NCBI GenBank assembly: GCA_929200295.1
Contig: CAKMZE010000039.1
Location: forward strand, 5,193-21,481
DNA length: 16,289 nt
Origin: an uncultured Alphaproteobacteria bacterium
Lineage (GTDB): Bacteria; Pseudomonadota; Alphaproteobacteria; Rhodobacterales; Rhodobacteraceae
Direction: 5' to 3'
This document shows, piece after piece, positions 6,853 through 13,637 of this stretch (position 1 is its first letter; every line of letters starts with the position of its first letter). The notes beneath the pieces are model-generated. The model was not told where the DNA came from and ran no database searches. It saw only the letters and a list, made by a program, of their open reading frames with translations. The translations under genes and the position numbers were made by a program.

Positions 6853-9357
6853 TTACCCATCCTGCCGGATCGTGGTGTTTTTCGGATCATATGGGCTGTC
6901 GTCAGCGATCTCGGCGTCCCATAGTTGATTGAGCATCTTCACCTGTAGCTTTGCGCCAACCTCAGCCAAATCTGGGCGCACATATCCCATGCCAATCGCT
7001 TTCCCAAATGCCACAGAATACCCGCCCGAGGTCAAACGCCCAACGCGCGTGCCATCCATCGCATAAAGTGCCTCGCGGCCCCAAGGGTCCGCATCTGAAG
7101 GGCCGTCAATCAACACGGTCACGCATTTTGAACGGATGCCCTTTTCGACCATCGCGTCTTTACCGTGGAAGTCTTTGTCCAGGTCAATAAAACGCGGCAA
7201 ATCAGCCTCGGCAGGGGTCGCATCACGGCCCAGCTCATTGCCAAAGGCACGGTAGGATTTCTCTTGCCGCAGCCAGTTTTGCGCCCGCGCACCGACCAGC
7301 TTCATCCCATGTTTTTCGCCCGCCTTTTCGAGCAGATCAAAGAGATAGTTCTGCATCTCCATCGGGTGATGCAGCTCCCACCCCAGCTCACCCGTATAGG
7401 CCACGCGGATCGCATTCACCGGACACATGCCCAGCTCGATCTGTTTGGCACTGAGCCAAGGAAAGCGCTTGTTTGACAGGGCTGTGTCAGGGTCCGCATC
7501 ATTGATCACCGCGCGTAGAACATCACGCGATTTTGGTCCAGCAATCGCAAAGACACCCCATTGCGTCGTCACATTCTGGCATTCGATACGACCGAATTCG
7601 GCTTCTTTATCTTCAATCGCCTTGCGCAGATAATCCGCATCATAATCGGTCCATGCCCCAGCAGAAACAAGATAATATTCATCATCCGATAAACGCACGA
7701 TCGTATATTCCGTGCGTGTCGTGCCATGGGCGGTCAGCGCATATGTCAGATTAATGCGGCCCACGCGCGGCAGCTTATTGGTTGTAAACCAATCAAGGAA
7801 AGCCGTCGCACCGGGGCCTTTAACGATATGCTTGGTAAAGGCTGTCGCATCGATCAAACCCACGCCTTCGCGGATTGCTTTGGCCTCGTCCACAGCATGT
7901 TGCCACCAGCCGCCACGGCGGAATGAGCGGCTATCGTGATCAAAGCTTTCAGGTGCATCAAGCGGGCCATAATAATTCGGGCGTTCCCACCCATTGACCC
8001 AGCCAAATTGCGCGCCACGCGCCTTTTGCCGGTCATAGGCAGGCGAGGTTCTTAATGGCCGACAGGCTGGACGTTCTTCATCAGGGTGATGCAAGATATA
8101 AACGTGATCGTAGCATTCTTCGTTTTTACGCGCCGCAAATTCCGTCGTCATCCATGAGCCGTAGCGCTTGGGATCAAGTGAGGCCATATCGATCTCGGCC
8201 TCGCCCTCAACCATCATCTGCGCAAGATAATAGCCTGTGCCCCCAGCCGCCGTAATGCCAAAGCTAAACCCTTCGGCAAGCCACATATTGCGTAAACCAG
8301 GTGCTGGGCCAACCAGCGGGTTCCCATCCGGTGTATAACAAATCGGCCCGTTGAAATCATCCTTCAGCCCGCTGTCTTCGCAAGACGGCACACGGTGGAT
8401 CATCGCCATATACTGCGCCTCAATCCGTTCCAAATCGAGCGGGAACAGATCAGCACGGAAGCTGTCTGGCACACCATGCGCAAACTGCGCTGGCGCGTTT
8501 TTCTCATAAACACCTAAGATCCAGCCGCCGCGCTCTTCACGCACATAAGATTGCGCATCAGCGTCACGGATAACCGGGTGCTCTGCCCCGCCCTCGGCCC
8601 GATATTTCACCAAAGCCGGGTCCTGATCCATGACGATAAACTGGTGCTCTACTGGAATAGCGGGGATTTTTAGCCCCAGCTTTTTCGCCGTGGTTTGCGC
8701 ATGATTGCCCGAGGCCGTGACAACATGTTCGGCGGTGATCACGATCTGCTCGTCAGAAGGAACAAGGTTCCCCCCCTTCTCGATCATCTTTGTCGCGGTG
8801 ACTTCCCAATGGGTTCCGGTCCAATGATAGGCATCCGCCTGCCATTTGCGTTCGATCATCACGCCACGCTGCCGCGCGCCCTTGGCCATCGCCATGGTGA
8901 CATCCGCAGGGTTTATGTAGCCATCCGTATGATGATATAGCGCGCCTTTCAGATCCTCTGTGCGGATCAGCGGCCATTTTTCCTTGATCTCATCCGGAGT
9001 CATCCACACATAGGGCACATCGCAGGTCTCAGCGGTCGAAGCATAAAGCCGATACTCATCCATCCGCTCCTCGGTCTGGGCCATGCGCAAATTGCCCACC
9101 ACCGCAAAGCCCGCGTTTAAACCGGTTTCTGCCTCAAGCGATTTATAAAAATCGACCGAATATTTATGAATATGCGTGGTCGCATATGACATGTTAAAGA
9201 GCGGCAAAAGCCCTGCCGCATGCCATGTTGACCCCGATGTCAGCTCATCACGCTCTAAAAGCATCACATCATCCCACCCCGCCTTAGCGAGATGATAGGC
9301 AATCGATGTGCCAACGGCACCACCACCAACAACAAGTGCTTTTACGTTTGTTTTCAT
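6853..9357 (-). CDS. FAD-dependent dimethylglycine/sarcosine dehydrogenase-like protein (DAO + FAO_M + GcvT)
   Basis: Large flavoprotein of the DMGDH/SARDH family, which removes methyl groups from dimethylglycine or sarcosine and can pass the one-carbon unit to tetrahydrofolate. 834 residues, close to mammalian DMGDH. Residues 11-16 (GGGAVG) open the FAD fold. STWHAAGLL places His46 where the family carries covalently bound FAD. A central FAO_M-type region follows, then a GcvT folate-binding domain from about residue 440 and a GcvT C-terminal barrel near the end. I chose ATG 9357 because GAGGAG lies nine bases upstream and the FAD fold starts at once; an open frame runs 45 codons further upstream but is Cys/Trp-rich and unlike the family. 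Likely role: glycine betaine or choline catabolism. Dimethylglycine versus sarcosine versus another N-methyl compound cannot be told from sequence. Confidence 0.87.
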   Translation of the reverse strand: MKTNVKALVVGGGAVGTSIAYHLAKAGWDDVMLLERDELTSGSTWHAAGLLPLFNMSYATTHIHKYSVDFYKSLEAETGLNAGFAVVGNLRMAQTEERMDEYRLYASTAETCDVPYVWMTPDEIKEKWPLIRTEDLKGALYHHTDGYINPADVTMAMAKGARQRGVMIERKWQADAYHWTGTHWEVTATKMIEKGGNLVPSDEQIVITAEHVVTASGNHAQTTAKKLGLKIPAIPVEHQFIVMDQDPALVKYRAEGGAEHPVIRDADAQSYVREERGGWILGVYEKNAPAQFAHGVPDSFRADLFPLDLERIEAQYMAMIHRVPSCEDSGLKDDFNGPICYTPDGNPLVGPAPGLRNMWLAEGFSFGITAAGGTGYYLAQMMVEGEAEIDMASLDPKRYGSWMTTEFAARKNEECYDHVYILHHPDEERPACRPLRTSPAYDRQKARGAQFGWVNGWERPNYYGPLDAPESFDHDSRSFRRGGWWQHAVDEAKAIREGVGLIDATAFTKHIVKGPGATAFLDWFTTNKLPRVGRINLTYALTAHGTTRTEYTIVRLSDDEYYLVSAGAWTDYDADYLRKAIEDKEAEFGRIECQNVTTQWGVFAIAGPKSRDVLRAVINDADPDTALSNKRFPWLSAKQIELGMCPVNAIRVAYTGELGWELHHPMEMQNYLFDLLEKAGEKHGMKLVGARAQNWLRQEKSYRAFGNELGRDATPAEADLPRFIDLDKDFHGKDAMVEKGIRSKCVTVLIDGPSDADPWGREALYAMDGTRVGRLTSGGYSVAFGKAIGMGYVRPDLAEVGAKLQVKMLNQLWDAEIADDSPYDPKNTTIRQDG

Positions 9358-9366
9358 AGTGCGATT

Positions 9367-9372
9367 CTCCTC
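9367..9372 (-). promoter_or_regulatory. Ribosome binding site of the DMGDH-like gene
   Basis: GAGGAG on the minus strand, nine bases before the ATG at 9357. It decides against the longer open frame that begins at 9492. Confidence 0.75.
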
Positions 9373-9408
9373 ATGCTGACATTTGTGCAGATTGCTTAAA
9401 AATAGCCC

Positions 9409-9432
9409 GTGGCGGCAGAACCAGCCGACCAC
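9409..9432 (-). promoter_or_regulatory. Inverted repeat over the predicted transcription start
   Basis: GTGG-CGGC (9409-9416) pairs with GCCG-A-CCAC (9424-9432), eight base pairs with one bulged base and a 7-base loop. It sits just downstream of, and overlaps, the expected start site of the promoter at 9435-9462. It could be an operator or a 5' leader hairpin; neither is proven. Confidence 0.35.
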
Positions 9433-9434
9433 AT

Positions 9435-9462
9435 ATGATAGGAAACCGACAAGCTTTGTCCA
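9435..9462 (-). promoter_or_regulatory. Candidate sigma-70 promoter for the DMGDH-like gene
   Basis: On the minus strand, TGGACA (9462-9457) and TATCAT (9440-9435) are separated by 16 bases; each differs from the consensus hexamer by one base. This predicts a leader of about 70 bases before the ATG at 9357. Found by eye, with no scoring. Confidence 0.45.
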
Positions 9463-9588
9463 CGCATCACAAAACATTTTTACAACGTTCATAAAAATGA
9501 AATTATTTGCAGCCCTCCTCAGACGCGTAATTTTAGATTATGTTAACTGTCAGCACCCAAAAGAGGTGTACGTTTGAGGAGAGTTTCA

Positions 9589-9741
9589 ATGACCCGCATG
9601 ATTTTTGCGGCACTGAGTACGTGTTGTGTACTCAGCGCTTGTGCAGCACCATCAGATACTTACATTGCCGGCCGCGCCGATAATGACATGCTGCGGTTTT
9701 CCGCCGCGACATATGCACCATCCCTAGCCCAGCCGCACTAG
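9589..9741 (+). CDS. Tiny lipoprotein of unknown function (50 aa)
   Basis: A short gene with strong start signals: GAGGAGAG at 9576-9583, five bases before the ATG. The 50-residue product begins MTRMIFAALSTCCVLSAC, a lipoprotein signal with lipobox LSAC and lipidated Cys18. Residue +2 is Ala, which in the E. coli rule favours the outer membrane. The mature part is only 33 residues (APSDTYIAGRAD and so on) and contains no other cysteine. It stands alone, divergent from the DMGDH-like gene, and a palindromic repeat begins 15 bases after its stop. A perfect 8-bp inverted repeat lies within its signal-peptide codons. I do not recognise a family. It could be a small envelope lipoprotein or the remains of a longer one. 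Confidence 0.68.
   Translation: MTRMIFAALSTCCVLSACAAPSDTYIAGRADNDMLRFSAATYAPSLAQPH
9613..9635 (+). repeat. Perfect inverted repeat inside the lipoprotein signal sequence
   Basis: CTGAGTAC (9613-9620) and GTACTCAG (9628-9635) with a 7-base spacer GTGTTGT. In mRNA it would form an 8-bp hairpin 24 bases after the start codon. Confidence 0.6.
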
Positions 9742-9755
9742 GTCTGCCGTATCTT

Positions 9756-9781
9756 GTAGGATGGGCAATTTGCCCATCTAC
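9756..9781. repeat. REP-like palindromic repeat, copy 1 (intergenic)
   Basis: 26-bp element, GTAG-G-ATGGGCAA, a central T, then TTGCCCATCTAC. It forms a 12-bp stem with one bulged G. A second copy with the same bulge and a compensatory pair change is at 14424-14449. No T-tract follows, so it is not a standard terminator, though it could protect the 3' end of the lipoprotein mRNA. Confidence 0.7.
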
Positions 9782-9801
9782 CTCGTCATCACAGCAATTC
9801 C

Positions 9802-9815
9802 TTACATTTATGTAA
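9802..9815. repeat. 14-bp palindrome, possible operator
   Basis: TTACAT-TT-ATGTAA, a perfect 6-bp inverted repeat with a 2-base centre. Its size and AT-rich arms are typical of a dimeric regulator site. No regulator family is assigned. Confidence 0.35.
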
Positions 9816-9820
9816 AATGC

Positions 9821-9853
9821 GCGCAGGTTATACATGATAACCGTCGCCTGCGC
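9821..9853. repeat. Nested inverted repeats, strong stem-loop
   Basis: The outer arms GCGCAGG (9821-9827) and CCTGCGC (9847-9853) are perfect complements. Inside, GGTTAT (9826-9831) and ATAACC (9837-9842) form a second perfect repeat with centre ACATG. The two share the GG, so either a long bulged hairpin or two alternative folds are possible. Confidence 0.5.
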
Positions 9854-9990
9854 ACAACACCTTTGAACAGAACAATGATCAGACGTTGCACGCCCTTGCA
9901 GCACACTGGATTTTACGCACAGATACATAAAAAAGATCGCAAGTAATCAGCGGTCTGATCTGAGCAGATAACAACAAAAGCAAACCGCGC

Positions 9991-10506
9991 ATGTCACCGC
10001 ATATCGGCAAAACAATTCTAAAATTGTGCCTTGCACTGCTGCTTTTGAGCGGAGCATCCGCATATGCCCAAGACATCACCCGCGGTCCTGAAACAAATCT
10101 GCCCATACCGCGCTTTGTCTCATTGAAAACCAATGAGGCCAATGTCCGTCGTGGCCCCTCACTCTCTCACCGGATCGATTGGGTGTTTCAACGGCGCAAT
10201 ATGCCGATCCAAGTGATCGCCGAATATGGCCATTGGCGCCGTGTGGTTGATCGCGATGGTTTGGGCGGCTGGGTGCATTTTCGTCTTTTATCTGGAAACC
10301 GCACGGTGATTATTGATACAGAGCTTTTACCGATTTTGCGCCGCGCCAATGCAGAGGCAGCCATCATCGCCAAGCTTGAGGCCGGTGTCATCGCAGCACT
10401 TGATGAATGCACCCCAGATTGGTGCCGCCTTCGCGCTGATGGATATCGGGGCTGGGCCCCAAAATCAGCACTTTGGGGTGTCACACCTGACGAAATCCGC
10501 CCATAA
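9991..10506 (+). CDS. Exported bacterial SH3 (SH3_4) domain protein
   Basis: 171 residues with a signal peptide (hydrophobic core LKLCLALLLLSGASA, likely cleavage after AYA at residue 26). The mature part holds two SH3_4-type modules: residues about 43-108 contain ANVRRGPSLSHRIDWVF and GGWVHFRLLSG, and residues about 113-165 form a more divergent copy ending YRGWAPKSALWGV. Such proteins act in the periplasm, probably through binding cell-wall peptides; the exact role of this one is unknown. Two cysteines in the second module (DECTPDWCRLR) could pair. No good ribosome binding site precedes the ATG. The stop is one base from the stop of the convergent dcp gene, leaving no room for an intergenic terminator. 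Confidence 0.85.
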   Translation: MSPHIGKTILKLCLALLLLSGASAYAQDITRGPETNLPIPRFVSLKTNEANVRRGPSLSHRIDWVFQRRNMPIQVIAEYGHWRRVVDRDGLGGWVHFRLLSGNRTVIIDTELLPILRRANAEAAIIAKLEAGVIAALDECTPDWCRLRADGYRGWAPKSALWGVTPDEIRP

Positions 10507-10507
10507 G

Positions 10508-12529
10508 CTACAGCAATCCACGCCCCTGCAAAAGAGGCGTCACACCTGGCAATCTACCACGAAACGCCACATAAAGCTCAGCCGCATCAACCGACCCGCC
10601 CGACGATAAAACCGTCTCTTCCAAACGGCGCGCCACTGTTGCGTCAAATGGATCGCCCGCCTCTTCAAAGGCGGCAAATGCATCTGCATCCATGACCTCA
10701 GACCACATGTAACTATAATAACCGCAGGAATAGCCATCACCTGAAAATACATGCGCGAAATGCGGTGTCGCGTGGCGCATGCCAATCGCAGATGGCATGC
10801 CGATCTCTTCTAACACTTCGGCTTGGGTTTGCATTGGGTCCGTGGGCGCATGCGATTTGTCATGAAACGCTAAATCAACCAGCGCAGACGCCACATATTC
10901 CACCGTTTGGAATCCCATATCATAGGTGGAGGCACGCAGAACCTTTTGCAATTCCGCCTCAGGCATCGCCTCCCCTGTCTCGGCGTGGCGCGCAAACTCT
11001 GCTAAAACTTCAGGCACTTCGAGCCAATGTTCAAAAAGCTGGCTGGGCAATTCCACAAAGTCCCGCGCCACTGATGTGCCCGAAATACTGTCATAGGTCA
11101 CATCAGACAGCATTTGATGCAACGCATGCCCAAATTCGTGAAAGAGCGTCCGCGCATCATCGAACGACAGCAAAGCAGGCGCACCCGCCGCAGGTTTTGC
11201 AAAATTACAGACGTTCACAACATGCGGGCGGACGTCCCCCTGCATGCGATTTTGCGACTGCATCGCCATGCACCATGCACCGGATCGCTTTGCACTGCGC
11301 GCAAAATAGTCACCCATAAAGACCGCGATATGTGAGCCCCCGCGTGACACAGACCAAAGCTGCACATCGGGATGATAGGCAGGCGCATCAAGCGGGGTAA
11401 ACTCTAACCCAAAGAGCTTATGCGCACATGAAAACGCCGCCGCGATCATCTGATCGAGCTGGAAATATGATTTCAGCGCCGCCTCATTGAGATCATGTAA
11501 CCTAGCTTTGCGCTTTTGCGCATAATAATGCCAATCCCACGGCATAAGCGGCCCCTCATGCCCATCCGCATGCAGCATATCGCGCAGTGCCGCTGCATCA
11601 CGCTCGGCCGCTGACTTCGCAGGGTCCCAAACCTGCATCAAAAGATCGCGCACAGCATTAGGCGTGCCGGCCATCTGGGTTTCTAGTTTATAGGCCGCAA
11701 AGCTTGGGTATCCCAAAAGCTGCGCGCGCTCAGTCCGCAGTGACAGAATTTCAGCCGCAATCGCGCGGTTGTCCGTCTCGCCCCCGTTCGCCCCACGTGC
11801 CGTCCACGCGAGATAGGCTTGCTCACGCAAGCCACGCTGCGGTGAGAACTGCAAAAACGGGACGATCAAAGACCGCGAAAGCGTCACAACTGGGCCGCCT
11901 GCCTGCTTTTCCTCGCCCGCGGCATGGGCCGCAGCGATGGCAAAATCCGGCAATCCTTTTAGCCCAACCGCATCAAGTGTCATAAACCAACTGCGTTCAT
12001 CCGCGAGCAGGTTCTGAGAAAACGTCGTGCCAAGCACCGAAAGCCGCGCCATCACCTTGCGCATTCTCGCGGCCTTATCACCCTCTAACGCCGCACCACC
12101 GCGTAAAAATCCGCGCCGTAGCAACATCAAGACGCGGGTTTGCTCGGTAGTGAGATCAAGCGTCTCACGCATATCCCATAGCTGCGTGATCCGATCAAAA
12201 AGCGCTTTGTTTTCCATGCATTCTGAGCTGAAATCAGACAGCATTGGTGCAAACTCGCGTTGCAACGCCTCTCTTGCGTCATTGCTTTGCGCGCCAGCAA
12301 CCCCGTAAAAGACGCCGCACACGCGCTCGAGCGCGCGCTCGGCCAGTTCCAGCGCCAATACCGTATTATCAAACGTCGGCGCATCTGTGGTCTGCGTGAT
12401 CGCCGCGATCCCAGCGCGGGCCTCGTCTAATGCGGCTGTAAGCGCTGGAGCAAAATGCGTGTCTTCAATCAGATCAAATGGCGGCAAACCATATGGCGTC
12501 TGCCAGGTTTCTAGCAATGGGTTTGTCAT
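10508..12529 (-). CDS. dcp: M3-family zinc metallopeptidase, peptidyl-dipeptidase Dcp/oligopeptidase A type
   Basis: Cytoplasmic zinc peptidase that degrades short peptides. 673 residues, the usual length for Dcp/OpdA. The zinc site is complete: HEFGH at residues 464-468 supplies the two His ligands and the catalytic Glu, and Glu493 in DFVELPSQ is the third ligand. The C-terminal substrate-pocket region with GYSCGYYSYMWSEVMDADAF is present. The start NPLLETWQTPYGLPPF is typical of the Dcp branch, though OpdA/PrlC cannot be fully excluded. A ribosome binding site GAAGGAAG lies before the ATG. It follows the ThiF/MoeB-like gene by 52 bases, and that gap holds two overlapping inverted repeats, so it is likely the last gene of the rpoH2-coaBC-dut operon or has its own promoter. 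Confidence 0.92.
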   Translation of the reverse strand: MTNPLLETWQTPYGLPPFDLIEDTHFAPALTAALDEARAGIAAITQTTDAPTFDNTVLALELAERALERVCGVFYGVAGAQSNDAREALQREFAPMLSDFSSECMENKALFDRITQLWDMRETLDLTTEQTRVLMLLRRGFLRGGAALEGDKAARMRKVMARLSVLGTTFSQNLLADERSWFMTLDAVGLKGLPDFAIAAAHAAGEEKQAGGPVVTLSRSLIVPFLQFSPQRGLREQAYLAWTARGANGGETDNRAIAAEILSLRTERAQLLGYPSFAAYKLETQMAGTPNAVRDLLMQVWDPAKSAAERDAAALRDMLHADGHEGPLMPWDWHYYAQKRKARLHDLNEAALKSYFQLDQMIAAAFSCAHKLFGLEFTPLDAPAYHPDVQLWSVSRGGSHIAVFMGDYFARSAKRSGAWCMAMQSQNRMQGDVRPHVVNVCNFAKPAAGAPALLSFDDARTLFHEFGHALHQMLSDVTYDSISGTSVARDFVELPSQLFEHWLEVPEVLAEFARHAETGEAMPEAELQKVLRASTYDMGFQTVEYVASALVDLAFHDKSHAPTDPMQTQAEVLEEIGMPSAIGMRHATPHFAHVFSGDGYSCGYYSYMWSEVMDADAFAAFEEAGDPFDATVARRLEETVLSSGGSVDAAELYVAFRGRLPGVTPLLQGRGLL

Positions 12530-12546
12530 CTTTTCGCTTCCTTCAT

Positions 12547-12576
12547 AGCACAGGTAAATGATGTGCTGAATTACCT
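12547..12576 (-). repeat. Two interleaved inverted repeats in the thiF-dcp gap
   Basis: AGCACA (12547-12552) pairs with TGTGCT (12562-12567); AGGTAA (12552-12557) pairs with TTACCT (12571-12576). The arms alternate and share one base, so the two 6-bp stems exclude each other or form a pseudoknot-like arrangement in the mRNA just before dcp. Confidence 0.4.
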
Positions 12577-12581
12577 TAATA

Positions 12582-13637
12582 TCACGCGCTTTGTTTGGGG
12601 ATACTGTTCCCCCCGCATACAGTACAATCCACCCGGCGCTTGGCCTTGATCACGCGGGTCTGCGCATAAAGCGCATCATAAATCATCATCCGCCCTTGCA
12701 AGCCCGTGCCTGCCTGCGCGATCCATTTAACCGCCTCTGCTGCCATCATCGCGCCAATAATGCCGGGTAAAGGCCCCAAAACACCTGCCTCAGCACAAGA
12801 GGGCACCAAAGCAGGATCAGGCGCAATTGGGAAAATACATGCGTAACATGGGCCGCCTGTTGATGTGTCATAAAGGCTGATCTGCCCCTCCCATTGGGAC
12901 AAAGCCGCCGCAATCAATGGTTTACCAAGTGCGACCGCCGTTTCATTGACCAATGCCCGGGTCGCAAAATTATCTGTGCCATCGAGGATCAGATCATATG
13001 CGGCAAAAAGATCCGTGGCGATCGATGCATCCAAACGTCGATGATAGGGTTTCACCGTGACAAAGGGGTTCTGCGCTTTGATTGCTTCTGCCACCGATTG
13101 CACCTTTGGCAGGCCAATGCGGGTGTCAGTATGTATCACCTGACGTTGCAGATTGCTATTGTCCACAACGTCATCATCAATCACGCCGATTGTCCCAACA
13201 CCCGCCGCTGCTAGGTATTGTAAGGCGGGCGACCCCAGCCCCCCTGCCCCGATCACCAAGACGCGTGCGTCTTTCAGCGCCTTTTGGCCGGCGCCACCGA
13301 TCTCATGCAAAATGATATGCCTTGCATAGCGATCCAGCTCTGTTTCAGAAAATGGCCCGGTTTGGGGTGTTTCAACTGGCGTATTCGCCTGCGCGCGCAA
13401 AACAGATAACCCCTTGCTATAAAGCCAAATCGCGCCGCAAAACCCGATCAGCAACAACCACAGCCTAATGTCCCCACCCGTCGCAATGCGCAAAGGATGC
13501 GCGACCGGCAGCGCCAGCTGAATAAAGCACACAAAGACCAACAAAATACCGATCATTGTCCAACGCGCCCGCTTTGGGGCATCCATGGCCCAGCCGATCC
13601 CCCAGAGTACCGCAGCCATGACCGCAACAAGGATCAC
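12582..13637 (-). CDS. Membrane-anchored ThiF/MoeB/HesA-family adenylyltransferase (E1-like)
   Basis: E1-like enzyme that would adenylate the C-terminus of a small sulfur carrier such as MoaD or ThiS. 351 residues. About three hydrophobic helices (roughly 2-18, 26-46 and 57-75) precede a full catalytic domain: GAGGLG at 130-135, NLQRQ at 162-166 with the arginine finger, DGTDN at 219-223, two CxxC zinc pairs (CYAC 264-267 and CTVC 338-341), and Cys281 in the crossover loop. No rhodanese domain is present. The start is GTG at 13637, which forms a GTGA overlap with the dut stop and implies coupled translation; an internal ATG at residue 7 is an alternative. MoeB is the likeliest role, but ThiF or an unrelated sulfur-transfer role is possible because no MoaD or ThiS gene lies here. 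Confidence 0.88.
   Translation of the reverse strand: MILVAVMAAVLWGIGWAMDAPKRARWTMIGILLVFVCFIQLALPVAHPLRIATGGDIRLWLLLIGFCGAIWLYSKGLSVLRAQANTPVETPQTGPFSETELDRYARHIILHEIGGAGQKALKDARVLVIGAGGLGSPALQYLAAAGVGTIGVIDDDVVDNSNLQRQVIHTDTRIGLPKVQSVAEAIKAQNPFVTVKPYHRRLDASIATDLFAAYDLILDGTDNFATRALVNETAVALGKPLIAAALSQWEGQISLYDTSTGGPCYACIFPIAPDPALVPSCAEAGVLGPLPGIIGAMMAAEAVKWIAQAGTGLQGRMMIYDALYAQTRVIKAKRRVDCTVCGGNSIPKQSA

Larger units (their letters stand above)
9742..9990. other. Palindrome-rich spacer between the tiny lipoprotein and the SH3 protein
   Basis: No gene with a ribosome binding site is seen here. The first 110 bases hold three successive palindromes (9756-9781, 9802-9815, 9821-9853). The rest, 9854-9990, is AT-richer and has no convincing promoter, although the downstream gene must be transcribed from here or by readthrough. 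Confidence 0.55.

Noticed and set aside
9358..9492. A 45-residue N-terminal extension of the DMGDH-like protein
   Set aside because: The extension is rich in Cys, Trp and Phe and unlike the family. GAGGAG sits at the right distance before the ATG at 9357, and the likely promoter lies inside the extension.
9861..9872. GAACAGAAC as a LexA-type site
   Set aside because: Alphaproteobacterial LexA sites need a 7-base gap between the half-sites; here the gap is one base.
9874..9945. A 23-codon open frame in the spacer after the tiny lipoprotein
   Set aside because: No ribosome binding site, no hydrophobic or charged pattern of interest, and it overlaps no conserved feature.
9877..9960. GATCAGAC at 9877-9884 and GTCTGATC at 9953-9960 as a long-range stem
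   Set aside because: An 8-bp match across 68 bases is expected about once by chance in a spacer of this size, and the arms do not extend.
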